64,000 bases of DNA, from NCBI RefSeq assembly GCF_040546685.1, contig NZ_JBEPOH010000001.1, positions 496,001 to 560,000 on the forward strand. The letters are read 5' to 3'. A program made the position numbers and the translations under genes. Position 1 is the stretch's first letter. Each line of letters starts with the position of its first letter. Below the pieces are notes generated by a model. That model did no database searches, was not told the DNA's origin, and saw only the letters and a list, made by a program, of their open reading frames with translations. This document shows, piece by piece, positions 18,354 to 28,101 of the stretch. This stretch comes from Variovorax sp. OAS795 (GTDB lineage: Bacteria; Pseudomonadota; Gammaproteobacteria; Burkholderiales; Burkholderiaceae_C).

Positions 18354-18829
18354 GCGATGACAACGACTTGAGCGGCGCCCCCAAGCGCCCCGAAGAAATG
18401 ATGATGACTATGGAAAGACCAGCGGAGATGACACTATCCCTTCGTGCCGTACGCCCGAACATCGTGCAGTCGATTCGTGCGTTCCGCGTGAACGACCTGC
18501 AGGAAGCAGCGAACGCAGCGGGCCAGCATTTCCTGTACGCCAACCTGGGCAACGCCCAGACCAAGCAGGACGTTCTCGACCTGATCGCGCAGCAGTTCAC
18601 CTTTCCGGCGCACTTCGGCAAGAATTTCGACGCGCTGTACGACTGCATGACCGACCCGTTGCATAAATCGGGCCCGCAGCCCGGTTTCGTGATCGTGCTC
18701 GAGCAGATCCCGGCCAACGCCAAGTTCGACAAGGAAGCACGCGAGCAGCTGCTCGACATCTTCCGCGACGCCTCCGACTACTGGGGGGACCGAAAAGTCC
18801 CGTTCCGGTGCTTCTATTCTTTTCTGTAG
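18350..18829 (+). CDS. Barstar-family ribonuclease inhibitor
   Basis: 159 aa cytoplasmic inhibitor of the RNase encoded immediately upstream. Its ATG overlaps the RNase stop (ATGA), so translation is probably coupled. The barstar domain covers about residues 55-155 with the family signature FPAHFGKNFDALYDCMTD and acidic residues that would block the RNase active site. The first ~45 residues (MSDDNDLSGAPKRPEEMMMTMERPAE) are an extension absent from classical 90-aa barstar. Later methionines at about residues 17-20 could also serve as starts. This is a nuclease-immunity pair rather than a classical type II toxin-antitoxin because the nuclease is exported. Confidence 0.9.
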   Translation: MSDDNDLSGAPKRPEEMMMTMERPAEMTLSLRAVRPNIVQSIRAFRVNDLQEAANAAGQHFLYANLGNAQTKQDVLDLIAQQFTFPAHFGKNFDALYDCMTDPLHKSGPQPGFVIVLEQIPANAKFDKEAREQLLDIFRDASDYWGDRKVPFRCFYSFL

Positions 18830-19069
18830 CCCGTTCTGCACACACCAGCCAAGCAGAACGGGCGAACGAGGCTCAGCCGAACGGCGCAGCACTCGATGGC
18901 ATCGAAATCAACGGCGGCACAGCTGCCGCGGCAACCGGCACGGAGCCTGAGGGCGAAAAAATGCCGACCGACAAACTGGTCGACGTTTCGCCGCTCGCAT
19001 TGCGCATGAGCAGCCCCTTCAACGCGGGGTACTGGCTGGCAGCAGCTTGACGCTCGCCCAAGCGAGATA

Positions 19070-19098
19070 AAAAAGCCCGTTTTCGACGGGCTTTTTTT
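19070..19098. terminator. Bidirectional intrinsic terminator between barstar and rsmA
   Basis: A perfect 7-bp stem AGCCCGT / ACGGGCT with a 5-base loop, flanked by an A-run on the left and seven T on the right. It can end transcription of both convergent genes. The gap 18830-19069 otherwise holds only a weak open frame. Confidence 0.85.
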
Positions 19099-19867
19099 AT
19101 TTGGGCGCCGGCGGAACGGCCTGGGCCAGCGCGACGTACTCGGCCACCGGCACTTCCTCGGCCCGGCGCTGGGCATCGAATTCCCCGGCAAAGCCATGCT
19201 CCTCGAGCCACTTGCCGAGGGTGTGTCGCATGATCTTGCGGCGCTGGCTGAACGCGACCTGGACAATCTCGCCGAGGCGGGCGGCGTCGACGGCCGGCGG
19301 CTGGGCCAGCGGCACCATCCGGACCACGGCGCTGTCGACGCGCGGGGGCGGCTCGAAACTTTCGGGCGGCACGAACAGCACGTTTTCCATCCGGTAGCGC
19401 CACTGCAGCATCACGCTCAGGCGGCTGTAGTCGGACGTGGCGGGCCTGGCCACCATGCGGTCGATCACTTCCTTTTGCAGCATGAAGTGCTGGTCGGCGA
19501 TCAGGTGAGCAGAGCCCAGCAGGTGGAACAGGATGGGTGTGGAGATGTTGTAGGGCAGGTTGCCGACCACGCGCAACGGCGTTGCAAACCTGGCGGCGAG
19601 CTCGGCGAAATCGACCTTGAGCACGTCGGATTCGATGACGTCGAGCTGCGGATGCTCGCGCAGGCGCCTGGCCAGATCGCGGTCGAGCTCGATGACCGTG
19701 AGGCGCCCGAGCCGCTCGACCAGCGGCTGCGTGAGTGCCGCCAGGCCCGGGCCGATCTCCACCATGGCATCGCCAGGCTGCGGCGCGATCTCGTGCACGA
19801 TCGCATCGATGATGCCGCCGTCGGACAGGAAGTGCTGCCCGAACCGTTTCCTGGCGATATGGGCCAT
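19097..19867 (-). CDS. rsmA: 16S rRNA (adenine1518/1519-N6)-dimethyltransferase
   Basis: 256 aa. Dimethylates two adjacent adenines in the 3' hairpin of 16S rRNA during late 30S assembly, using SAM. Motifs: [10 protein letters not shown] at the N-terminus, SAM-binding [11 protein letters not shown] (about 36-46), IELDRDLA, and the catalytic NLPYNIST (about 103-110). Normal length. The gene overlaps the last base of surA and completes an lptD-surA-rsmA order like that of many proteobacteria, except that pdxA is missing between surA and rsmA. Confidence 0.97.
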   Translation of the reverse strand: MAHIARKRFGQHFLSDGGIIDAIVHEIAPQPGDAMVEIGPGLAALTQPLVERLGRLTVIELDRDLARRLREHPQLDVIESDVLKVDFAELAARFATPLRVVGNLPYNISTPILFHLLGSAHLIADQHFMLQKEVIDRMVARPATSDYSRLSVMLQWRYRMENVLFVPPESFEPPPRVDSAVVRMVPLAQPPAVDAARLGEIVQVAFSQRRKIMRHTLGKWLEEHGFAGEFDAQRRAEEVPVAEYVALAQAVPPAPK

Positions 19868-21273
19868 CAGGACTGGGGCGGCTCGCGGTATTCGACGTAG
19901 GCGCGCGCGCGCACTTCCTGCACCCAGGTGGTGAAGGCCTCTTCGACCCGCTTCTCGCGCAGCACGGCGCGCGCGGCTTCGCGCTGCTCGGTCTGGGTGA
20001 GCTTGGCTTCGCGGCGGCCGACCACCTGGATCAGGTGAACGCCAAAGCGGGACACCACGGGGTCGCTGATCTGGCCGGGTGCGAGGCGGTCCATGGCTTC
20101 CTCGAACTCGGGCACGAACTGGCCGGGACGCGACCAGCCCAGGTCGCCGCCTTCCTTGGCGCTCGCGTCCTGGGAGTTGTCGCGTGCAAGGCCGGCGAAA
20201 TCGGCCGTGCCGGCCTGCAGGCGGCGCTTGAATTCCGCGAGCTGCGCAACGGCCTGCGCAGCAGTGCGCTTGGGGTCGTTGAGCAGCAGGATGTGGCGCA
20301 CCTGCGTCTGGGTGACGGTGGCATCCGCGCCGACCTGGGCCTTGGCCAGCACCTTGAGCACATGGAAGCCGGCACCCGAACGGATGGGCCCGGCAATGCC
20401 GTTGACCGCGGTCGACTGCGTGGCTTCGACGAACAGCGACGGATAGCGGTCGGCGCTGCGCATGCCGATGGCGCCGCCGTTGGCGCGGTCGGGCGAGTCG
20501 GAGTTGTCCTGCACCAGCTTGGCGAAGTCTTCGCCCGAACGGGCGCGCTGCGCGAGGCCCTGGGCGCGCTGCTGCAGGGTGGCGATCTGTGCGGCCGTTG
20601 CGTTCTCGGGCACGGCGACCAGCAGCTGGGCGAGGTTGATGTTCTGCAGCGCAGCATCCCTGGAGGGAGAGTTACGCTGGTCCCGCAGGTATTCGTCGGC
20701 CTCGGCGTCGCTGATCTTGACCTTCGCCTCGACTTCGCGGTCGCGCAGCCGCGTGAGCAGCAACTGGTCGCGCAGGTCGTTGCGGAATTCGCGCGGCGAG
20801 ATGCCTTCGGCCACCACGCGGCGGCGCAGCTCTTCGACCGTGATCTGGTTCTGCCGCGCCACGGTCTGTTCGGCCTGGTCGATGGCGACGTCGTCCACCT
20901 TGATGCCGTTTTCCTTGGCCAGCTGGAGCTGGGCGCGCTCTGAGATCAGGCGCTCGAGCACGAGCCGGGTGAGCTCGGGACGGGGAACGCGCTCGGCCTC
21001 GGCGTTTTCGCGGATGAGGCGCGTGACGCGCGACTGCACCTCGGTGTTGGTGATGGGCTCGGAGTTGACCAGTGCGACGATGTACTCGGCCGAGCGCTGC
21101 ACCGGTGCAGCGGCCGAGGGCGCGGGCCGCGCCGGCGGGGGCGCAAGGCGCGGTCCGGCACGCATGATGTCCGTGATGCCGCTGCCGCCACCGGGCCGCA
21201 GGCCCTGTGCGCCGGACGATGCGGCCAGCGCCGCAAGGCAGCCGAGGGTAAGGATGGATCGGATGTGTTTCAT
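19867..21273 (-). CDS. surA: Periplasmic chaperone/peptidyl-prolyl isomerase SurA
   Basis: 468 aa. Assists folding and delivery of outer membrane proteins, including LptD encoded just upstream. A signal peptide is visible (cleavage probably near SSGAQG), then a proline/alanine-rich linker, the SurA N-terminal chaperone domain (about 60-190) and two parvulin domains (about 205-310 and 325-430; the second shows the typical [10 protein letters not shown] and [17 protein letters not shown]). Start at 21273 precedes a good signal sequence. It lies 17 bases downstream of lptD and overlaps rsmA by one base, so the three are probably one operon. Confidence 0.95.
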   Translation of the reverse strand: MKHIRSILTLGCLAALAASSGAQGLRPGGGSGITDIMRAGPRLAPPPARPAPSAAAPVQRSAEYIVALVNSEPITNTEVQSRVTRLIRENAEAERVPRPELTRLVLERLISERAQLQLAKENGIKVDDVAIDQAEQTVARQNQITVEELRRRVVAEGISPREFRNDLRDQLLLTRLRDREVEAKVKISDAEADEYLRDQRNSPSRDAALQNINLAQLLVAVPENATAAQIATLQQRAQGLAQRARSGEDFAKLVQDNSDSPDRANGGAIGMRSADRYPSLFVEATQSTAVNGIAGPIRSGAGFHVLKVLAKAQVGADATVTQTQVRHILLLNDPKRTAAQAVAQLAEFKRRLQAGTADFAGLARDNSQDASAKEGGDLGWSRPGQFVPEFEEAMDRLAPGQISDPVVSRFGVHLIQVVGRREAKLTQTEQREAARAVLREKRVEEAFTTWVQEVRARAYVEYREPPQS

Positions 21274-21290
21274 GGCGTTGCTCGGTCGTC

Positions 21291-23873
21291 TCAGTCGTAA
21301 TTGGTGAAGCGGCTCGGCCCTTCGGTGGGCTGGCGAAGAGGCTGGTAGCGCTGGATGTTTTGCCGCAGCGCCTGCATCGGGCTCGACCCGATGCTGGAGA
21401 AGCCGACGAATTCAAGCTGGAACATGATGCGTGTGTTGGCCGTCACCTGACCGGTCGTGATGCGCTGGAGCACCACGCGTCCGATCCAGCAGCAGCCGTC
21501 GTACTCGAAGCCGAGCACGCCGTCCGTGAGTTTCCGGTCCTGCAGGCTGTAGTTGAGGCGCCCGACCGCATACCACCGTCCGCCGCCCTGGCCCTTGCCT
21601 GGGCCCAGGTCCTTGCCCTTGTCGCCCCACAGGTCGTTGAGCGGCCATTGCCAGCCCACGTCGAACGACTTGTTGCCGTCCGTGGCGGTGGGGGTGGTGG
21701 GCGCCTGGTAGCGGAAGGCCGCGCTCAGGTTGTGGTACGGCTCGGGGTTGTAGCGCGCGCTGATGGCCGCGCGCTCCGACTTGCGGGTGTCGGGGTTGTA
21801 CTGGACGACCGTGTCCAGGCTCCACTTGGGCGTCCAGTTGATCTGTGCGCCCACCAGCAGGTCGCTCGCCCGGTCGGTCACGGGCACGCCGCCCGGCAGC
21901 GTGACCTTCTGGTCGCTGAAGCGCAGCCGCTGCGCAATACCGAAGCGCGCCGCCTCGGCGCCAGTGTCGGGGTCGATCAGGCGCGAGGTCACGCCAAGCG
22001 TGAGCGTGTTGGTGTCGGAGATGCGGTCGTTGCCCGAGAACGCATTCTCGGTATAGATGGTCGCAAAGCTGAAATCGTTGGCGGCCGAATCGTAGTTCGG
22101 CAGCATGCTCTGGTTGCGGTACGGCGTGTAGACGTAGTAGGCCCGCGGTTCCAGCGTCTGGCGGAAGGCGCGGCCGAAGTAGTTCGCGTCGCGTTCGAAG
22201 ATCAGGCCGCTGTCGAGGCTGAAGGTCGGTATCGTCCGGTTGCTCGAGGTCGGGAAGAAGTACAGCGAATTGCCGTTGTAGGGCACGCCGTTGACGTACG
22301 TGATGCCGTTGACGGTGAGCTTCGGAATGTCCGACTGCGGCAGGTAGTAGTTGTACGAAGCCGCGTTCAGCTGCAGCTTCGGAATCACGAAGGAGCTCGG
22401 CGTGATGAACGGCCGGCTGATGGAGGCCACGGCAAAGGCGCGGTCGCCGTCGGGCTGCGACTGCTGGGTGGCGTCGAAGCCGGGCTGGCCGCTCAGGATG
22501 GTGTTGACGCGAAACCGCGTGTAGTCGAGGTTCAGCCCGACGTCGAAGCCGTGCCAGTCGTACTTGGCGTAGTTGGCCGTGATCTGCGGCATGCGGTCGT
22601 ACGACGGCACGAGCGGCGCCAGCGAATACTGCAGTGTCTGGTAGCGCATGGTGCGCACCATGCCGCTCCAGTCGCCCTTGCCCCAGTTGAGCGCCGCTTC
22701 GTTCGGCAGCTGGCGCTGCGACAGCGTGGGCGTGCGCGTGAAGTCGCGCCAGTAGTCGTCGTCGCTGACGCGGTTGATGTTGATGTTGGCCGACAGCGAG
22801 TCCAGGCCCAGCGCCTTGGCATCGAAGTCTTGGTGGTGATTGGCCCAGATGCCCCAGCGCTTGCTGCTGGGCGGCGGGCCGAAGGTCAGGGCCGACGCCT
22901 GGATTTCACCGTTGGCGAGCTGCTGCAATTGCGCACTGCGCGCTTCGTTGTAGCGCTGCCCGACGAGACGGTCGCTGCCCATCAGGTCCAGCCGGATGCT
23001 GCCGCTGTACTCTTTCTCGAGATAGCGGAATTCCGTGCCCAGGTTGAGGCCGCGCTTGCTCATCAGCGTGGGCGTGATGGTGGCGTCCCGGTTGGGGGCG
23101 ATGTTCCAGTAGTAGGGCTGCGAGATCTCGATGCCGTTGGTGTTGTCGACACCGACGGTCGGCGGCAGCAGGCCGCTCTTGCGTTCGTTCGACAGCGGGA
23201 AGCTGACGCTCGGAATCGGTGGCGTGCTGATGCCCATGAAGCTCAGGCGCGCATCGGTCGCCACGCCGACGTTTTCCTCGGTGTCGGTGGTCATGGTGGC
23301 GGCGGTCAGCAGCCACGCGGGCATCCAGCCCGGATAGTCTTCGCGGCGGCAGGTGGTGTAGGTGGCGCTGCGGGCCACCGACACCTTGCTGTCGACGAAA
23401 TCGATGCGCTGCGCCTCGCCGTGCCCGCCGTTGGCGAGGAAGGAGTAGCGCACGTTGTTGAAAAAGCCCTCGAAGGTCTCGAGCTTGAGTTCGAGCTCCG
23501 GGCCTTCGTACACATTGCCCGCCTGGTTGACCCGCACGTTGCCGCGCGCCTTGGCGCGGTCGTCGGGCTGGTAGTACTCGAGGCGGTCGGCGGTGATGGC
23601 CACTTCGCCGCGCCGCAGCGTGGCATTGCCTTCGACCACGGTTTCCAGGTCCTGGCGGCCCGACAGCCGGTCGCCCGTGATCAGGCTCGGCAGCTGGCCG
23701 CGTTCATTGGCCGGCAGCGTTTCGGTCAGCTGCGGCGTGCGCTTGAGCACGAGCGGGCCATCGAGGCCGCCCGCCGGCTGCGCGGACGCGCCGTGCGCAT
23801 GCAGCAGCGCCAGCGACAACACGGCCAGTGGCAGGGGCGGGCCGGAACGCCGCGCGGCAACGCGTCGGCTCAT
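21291..23873 (-). CDS. lptD: LPS-assembly outer membrane protein LptD
   Basis: 860 aa from the ATG at 23873. Inserts lipopolysaccharide into the outer leaflet. The N-terminus MSRRVAARRSG plus hydrophobic LAVLSLALLHAHGASA is a signal peptide. An OstA-like N-terminal domain follows (EGNATLRRGEVAITADRLEYYQPDDRAKARGNV), then the long beta-barrel domain. Cysteines at TTCRRED and near the C-terminus (DGCCWIGR) are candidates for the interdomain disulphides the family needs. A longer frame begins at a TTG at 23948, but its extra 25 residues do not look like a signal peptide. Divergent from amgK. Confidence 0.95.
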   Translation of the reverse strand: MSRRVAARRSGPPLPLAVLSLALLHAHGASAQPAGGLDGPLVLKRTPQLTETLPANERGQLPSLITGDRLSGRQDLETVVEGNATLRRGEVAITADRLEYYQPDDRAKARGNVRVNQAGNVYEGPELELKLETFEGFFNNVRYSFLANGGHGEAQRIDFVDSKVSVARSATYTTCRREDYPGWMPAWLLTAATMTTDTEENVGVATDARLSFMGISTPPIPSVSFPLSNERKSGLLPPTVGVDNTNGIEISQPYYWNIAPNRDATITPTLMSKRGLNLGTEFRYLEKEYSGSIRLDLMGSDRLVGQRYNEARSAQLQQLANGEIQASALTFGPPPSSKRWGIWANHHQDFDAKALGLDSLSANININRVSDDDYWRDFTRTPTLSQRQLPNEAALNWGKGDWSGMVRTMRYQTLQYSLAPLVPSYDRMPQITANYAKYDWHGFDVGLNLDYTRFRVNTILSGQPGFDATQQSQPDGDRAFAVASISRPFITPSSFVIPKLQLNAASYNYYLPQSDIPKLTVNGITYVNGVPYNGNSLYFFPTSSNRTIPTFSLDSGLIFERDANYFGRAFRQTLEPRAYYVYTPYRNQSMLPNYDSAANDFSFATIYTENAFSGNDRISDTNTLTLGVTSRLIDPDTGAEAARFGIAQRLRFSDQKVTLPGGVPVTDRASDLLVGAQINWTPKWSLDTVVQYNPDTRKSERAAISARYNPEPYHNLSAAFRYQAPTTPTATDGNKSFDVGWQWPLNDLWGDKGKDLGPGKGQGGGRWYAVGRLNYSLQDRKLTDGVLGFEYDGCCWIGRVVLQRITTGQVTANTRIMFQLEFVGFSSIGSSPMQALRQNIQRYQPLRQPTEGPSRFTNYD

Positions 23874-24107
23874 CCAGCCACCCGCAAGGTCGTTCCGCAG
23901 AAGGCCCGCAGCCGCCCCGAGGGGGACTGCAAGTGCACAAGGTGCCAAGCGTGGAGGCTTTGGATCGTAGGCATCGGTCAGGAACGAAGGATCGTCGGGA
24001 GGACGGCGCGGCAGGCCGGCAGGTTGCAGGAGCCGGCGGCAACCCTGTTCGACCGGGGAGGACCGCAGGAGTTGCCGCGCCAGGCGGATTTGTAGAATCG
24101 ATTATCC

Positions 24108-25245
24108 ATGACAGCACCCCCGCTCCCGGCTTCCGGGCCCACCCCCTCCGCAGAGCCCATCGTCTGGGCCGATCCGGAGCGCGCCGCAGCCTTCCAGCAA
24201 TGGCTCGCCGGCATCGCCGCCGCGCACCGCCTGCTGCCCGCCACCGTGCGGCTTGCCTCCGCCGATGCAAGCTTTCGCCGGTATTTCCGGATCGACACCG
24301 CCGAGCCCGGCGGCACCCGCATCGTGATGGACGCGCCGCCGGACAAGGAGAACAGCGAGCCCTTCGTGCAAATCGCCCGCTTGATGGCCGATGCGGGCGT
24401 GACCGCGCCGCGCGTGCTCGAATGGGACAAGCCCGGCGGCTTCCTGCTGCTCGAGGACCTTGGCCGCCAGACCATGCTCGACGTGATCGATCCGGCCCAT
24501 CCGGACGCGAGCCGCCCGCCTCTACGACCAGGCCATCGACGCTTTGATCCGCTGGCAACTGGCCTCGCGCCCCGGCGTGCTGCCGCCCTACGACCGCACG
24601 CTGCTCGAGCGGGAGCTCGCGCTCTTTCCCGAGTGGTACATCGGCCGCCACCGCGGCATCGCCGTGGAAGGCAAGCTCAAGGAGCGGCTGGAACGCAGCT
24701 TCAGGCTCATCGTGGAGAGCAACCTGGCCTCGCCGAGCGTCTACGTGCACCGCGACTTCATGCCGCGCAATCTCATGGTCAATGTGGCCCCCACGCTCGC
24801 CGCCTCGGGGCGGCCCGGCGGCGGCCCGGGAGGCCCTCTCGGCGTGCTCGACTTCCAGGACGCGGTCTACGGCCCGATCACCTACGACATCGCGAGCCTG
24901 ATGCGCGACGCCTTCCTGAGCTGGGACGAGGAGTTCGTGCTCGACGTGACGATCCGCTACTGGGAGGCCGCCCGCAGGGCCAAGCTGCCGGTGGATGCGG
25001 ATTTCGGCGCCTTCTACCGCTCGGTCGAATGGATGGGGCTGCAGCGCCACCTCAAGGTGGCCGGCATCTTCGCCCGCCTGACGCTGCGGGACGGCAAGCC
25101 CCGCTACCTGGCCGACGCACCCCGGTTCATCGCCTACATCCGCTCCACGGCCAGCCGCTACATGGAACTGACGCCGCTCTTGCGCGTGATCGATGAAATC
25201 GAAGGCAGCTCGGCGCTCACCGGCTTCGCCTACGGCAGGGTCTAG
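24108..25245 (+). pseudogene. amgK: Anomeric MurNAc/GlcNAc kinase AmgK, frameshifted
   Basis: A phosphotransferase-fold sugar kinase of the peptidoglycan recycling route that bypasses de novo UDP-MurNAc synthesis. The 5' part (24108 to about 24512) encodes the N-lobe (DASFRRYFRID, VMDAPPDKENSEPFV, LLLEDLGRQTML). The 3' part, in the next frame, encodes the C-lobe with the Brenner motif VHRDFMPRNLM and the metal-binding LDFQDAVYG. Removing one C near 24513 restores one frame of about 379 codons (AGC-GCC-CGC-CTC-TAC). It lies divergently next to lptD, as amgK does in pseudomonads; the usual partner murU is not adjacent. The shift is either a real mutation or a sequencing error; the next gene has the same kind of defect. 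Confidence 0.85.
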
Positions 25246-25981
25246 ATGCCCCGCTTCCATTGCCCGGTGCCACTTGTGGCGGGTGCCACCTTCGCGCTGC
25301 CGCCCGGCGCCGCGCGCCACGTCCAGGTGCTGCGGATGCAACCCGGCGACGCGCTCACGCTGTTCGACGGTTCGGGCGGCGAATACGAGGCCACCGTCGA
25401 GCGCATGGGGCGCAGCGACGTCTCGGTGACGCTGGGTGCCCACGCGCCTGCGGAGCGCGAGGCCGGTCGCCCGGTGCATCTCGCAGTCGGCATGCCCGCC
25501 AACGAGCGCATGGACTGGCCTGGTCGAGAAAGCCACCGAACTGGGTGTCGCCAGCATCCAGCCGCTGGCGACGGCCCACGGCGTGCTGCGGCTCTCGGGC
25601 GAGCGCGCCGAGAAGAAAAGGGCGCACTGGGAGGCGATTGCCATTGCAGCCTGCGAGCAATGCGGCCGCAACCGCGTGCCGGTGATCCATCCGGTGCGGC
25701 CGTTTGCCAACCCCGCGGCCTGGATCGATGCGGCCAACGGCGGTGCCGCGCTGCGCCTTGTGCTGAGCCTCGCGGAAGGCACGCGGCGCCTGGCCGACGC
25801 GACGACATCGGCACCGCGAGACGGCAGCGTGCTGGTGCTGAGCGGCCCTGAAGGCGGCCTGAGCGGCGCCGAGGAGCAGGAGGCGCTGGCGAACGGCTTT
25901 GCGCCCGTCACCCTGGGTCCGCGCGTGCTGCGCGCCGAAACGGCGGCGCTCGCCGCATTGATGTCGCTCGCCGGTCCGTAG
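25246..25981 (+). pseudogene. rsmE: 16S rRNA m3U1498 methyltransferase RsmE, frameshifted
   Basis: Methylates N3 of U1498 in 16S rRNA; a SPOUT-fold (trefoil knot) enzyme. The first 91 codons (MPRFHCPVPLVAGATF.., PUA-like domain, up to ERMDW) are in one frame. From about 25520 the protein continues in the next frame with VEKATELGVASIQPL and the C-terminal knot motifs LSGPEGGLSGAEEQEA and LGPRVLRAETAALAAL. Dropping one C at about 25519 (TGG-CTG-GTC-GAG) rejoins both parts into about 245 codons, the normal length. It begins immediately after the amgK stop. All key motifs remain, so the break is recent or an assembly error. Confidence 0.87.
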
Positions 25982-26049
25982 CCATGTTTTCCAGAGGCGT
26001 GCGTGCCTCGCCCATTCGCCACGACAGACAAGAGAAGGATCTCCACGCC

Positions 26050-27414
26050 ATGCTTCGTTCGCCACGCGCCCTCCGGCTCGCTCCCCTTTCGGCCCTCGTG
26101 CTGGCCATGTTCTGCGCCGTGCAGGTCGCACAGGCCCAGAACGCCGCCGTCGCACCGACGCCCGCGCAGGTCGCTCCCGAGGTCGACAAGGCCTTCATGC
26201 AGTTGATGGCGGCGCCTGCGGTCCAGAAGCTGCTCGACGCGGTCAAGGCCGACCACGAGCGTTCGGTCGAAGACCTGAAGATGCTGACCGAGATCGAGGC
26301 ACCGCCGTTCAAGGAACAAAAGCGCGCCGAAGCCTTTCTCGCACGCATGAAGGCACTGGGCCTCGCCGACGCGAAGATCGACGCCGAGGGCAATGTGGTC
26401 GGGCTGCGCAAGGGCACGGGCAACGGGCCCAAGCTGTTGATCTCGGCCCACCTGGACACCGTGTTTCCCGCCGGCACCGACGTGAAGGTCAAGGAGCACG
26501 ACGGCAAGCTGCATGCGCCCGGCATTGCCGACGACACGCGCGGCCTGTCGGTGCTGCTGTCCTGGCTCAAGGTGCTCAACGACAACAAGGTGCAGACGGT
26601 GGGCGACCTGCTGTTCGTCGCCAATGTCGGCGAGGAAGAGCTCGGCAACCTGCGCGGCATGAAGGCCATCTTCCGCGACCACCTCGACATCGACGGCATG
26701 GTGGGGCTGGAGCCCTCGCCGGACGGCAACGTGCTGATCCTCGGCACCGCGAGCCACCGCTACGAGGTCACCTTCAAGGGGCCGGGCGGCCACAGCTTCG
26801 CGGCGTTCGGCCAGGTGCCCAGCGCGATCCACGGCATGGGCCGTGCCATTGCCAAGATCGCCGAGGTGCGCACGCCGAGCTTCCCGAAGACCACGTTCAC
26901 CGTCGGCACGGTGGGCGGCGGCACCTCGGTGAACACCATCGCGCCCGACGCGCGCATGGCCGTCGACATCCGATCGGACGACATGGCCTCGCTGCTCGAG
27001 ACGGAAAAGAAGATCCTCGCCGCCATCGACGAGGCAGTGGCCGAGGAGAACAAGCGCTGGAACGTCGGCACGCTGAGCGCGAGCCACAAGCTGATCGGCG
27101 ATCGGCCCGGCGGCCGGACGCCTTCGGATTCGGTGATGGTGGAAGCCGCCATCCGCGCCAACACCGCCTTCGGCCACAAGACGCTTTTGCGCGGCGGCAG
27201 CACCGATGCCAACGTGCCGATGTCGTACGGCATTCCGGCCGTCATCGTGGGCGGCGGCGGCAAGTCCACCGGCTTTCATGCCCTGAGCGAGTCGATCGAC
27301 GTGACAGACGCATGGAAAGGGGCGCAGAATTCTCTCGTCACGGTGCTCGGCCTGGTCGGCGTGCAAGGGGTCAGCCCCGCATTGCTGCCCAAACGCCCGG
27401 CACGTACCCGGTAA
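26050..27414 (+). CDS. Secreted M20-family metallopeptidase
   Basis: 454 aa. A signal peptide is visible (LAPLSALVLAMFCAVQVAQA), so the enzyme acts in the periplasm or outside. Zinc-site motifs of the M20/M28 clan are present: SAHLDTVF, GIADDTRG, GEEELGN (catalytic and ligand Glu), and a late His in GFHALSES. A dimerisation insert lies in the middle (residues about 250-350). The M20 family removes residues from peptides or cleaves N-acyl amino acids; this substrate is unknown. An upstream in-frame ATG at 25984 is possible, but 26050 places the signal peptide correctly and has AGAAGGA upstream. Confidence 0.85.
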   Translation: MLRSPRALRLAPLSALVLAMFCAVQVAQAQNAAVAPTPAQVAPEVDKAFMQLMAAPAVQKLLDAVKADHERSVEDLKMLTEIEAPPFKEQKRAEAFLARMKALGLADAKIDAEGNVVGLRKGTGNGPKLLISAHLDTVFPAGTDVKVKEHDGKLHAPGIADDTRGLSVLLSWLKVLNDNKVQTVGDLLFVANVGEEELGNLRGMKAIFRDHLDIDGMVGLEPSPDGNVLILGTASHRYEVTFKGPGGHSFAAFGQVPSAIHGMGRAIAKIAEVRTPSFPKTTFTVGTVGGGTSVNTIAPDARMAVDIRSDDMASLLETEKKILAAIDEAVAEENKRWNVGTLSASHKLIGDRPGGRTPSDSVMVEAAIRANTAFGHKTLLRGGSTDANVPMSYGIPAVIVGGGGKSTGFHALSESIDVTDAWKGAQNSLVTVLGLVGVQGVSPALLPKRPARTR

Positions 27415-27517
27415 TTTGTCACACAGCAGGGTTTTTGTCGGTTCATCAACAACCGGCTCGCGGTCGGTTTGCACCGGAAAATGCGAGCGGTTCTGTCACA
27501 CACCAAGGAAATTGGCC

Positions 27518-27970
27518 ATGGGTTTGCTCGATTCGGTACTCGGTCAGGTGCTTGGAGGCGCGGGCCAGCAGCAGCAGCCCCAAGGCGGCGGAATGGGGGA
27601 TCTTGGCGGACTGGCCGGCGCGCTCGGCGGGCTGCTTGCGAACAACGGCAGCGAGGGAGGCCTGGGAGGGCTGGTGTCGAAGTTCGAGCAAGCGGGCATG
27701 GGCGATGTGATCGGCTCCTGGATCGGCAAGGGAGAAAACCAGCCGGTCTCCGAAGGACAGCTGCAGGATGCGTTGGGCGGCGACACCATCGCCAACATCG
27801 CTTCCAGGCTCGGCATCAATGCGCAAACGCTGCTGCCCATGCTGGCGACGCTGCTGCCGGTTCTCATCGACCGCCTCACGCCGCATGGCAAGGTGCCGGA
27901 GCAGGGGCTCGGCGACCAGAACGATCTGCTGGGTTCACTCGGCGGCCTGCTGCAAAACAGGCAACCGTAG
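27518..27970 (+). CDS. YidB-family (DUF937) protein
   Basis: 150 aa. Starts MGLLDSVLGQVLGG, followed by a Gln/Gly-rich stretch and a Gly/Leu-rich region, then a helical domain (SEGQLQDALGGDTIANIASRLGINAQTLLPMLATLLPVLID) typical of the DUF937/YidB family. AAGGAA lies seven bases before the ATG. No signal peptide. Function of the family is unknown. Free-standing: 103 bases behind the peptidase and followed by a terminator. Confidence 0.85.
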   Translation: MGLLDSVLGQVLGGAGQQQQPQGGGMGDLGGLAGALGGLLANNGSEGGLGGLVSKFEQAGMGDVIGSWIGKGENQPVSEGQLQDALGGDTIANIASRLGINAQTLLPMLATLLPVLIDRLTPHGKVPEQGLGDQNDLLGSLGGLLQNRQP

Positions 27971-27994
27971 GCACATTCGCCCAGAGGGATTCCG

Positions 27995-28018
27995 GCGCCC
28001 GCAAGGGTGCTTTTTTTT
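27995..28018 (+). terminator. Intrinsic terminator after the yidB-like gene
   Basis: A 6-bp stem GCGCCC / GGGTGC (one G-U pair) with loop GCAA, followed by eight T. Confidence 0.75.
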
Positions 28019-28101
28019 GCCCCCCATTCCGGCTGGCGCGCCAGAGGCGAATCGCGTAGAACCGGAGCCTCCATGCCGCAACGCGCCTTCGCAGCCTTTC
28101 C

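Noticed and set aside
18808..19050. 80-codon plus-strand frame after barstar
   Set aside because: Codon use is not absurd, but it begins inside barstar with a GTG, lacks a ribosome-binding site and matches no family; too weak to list as a gene.
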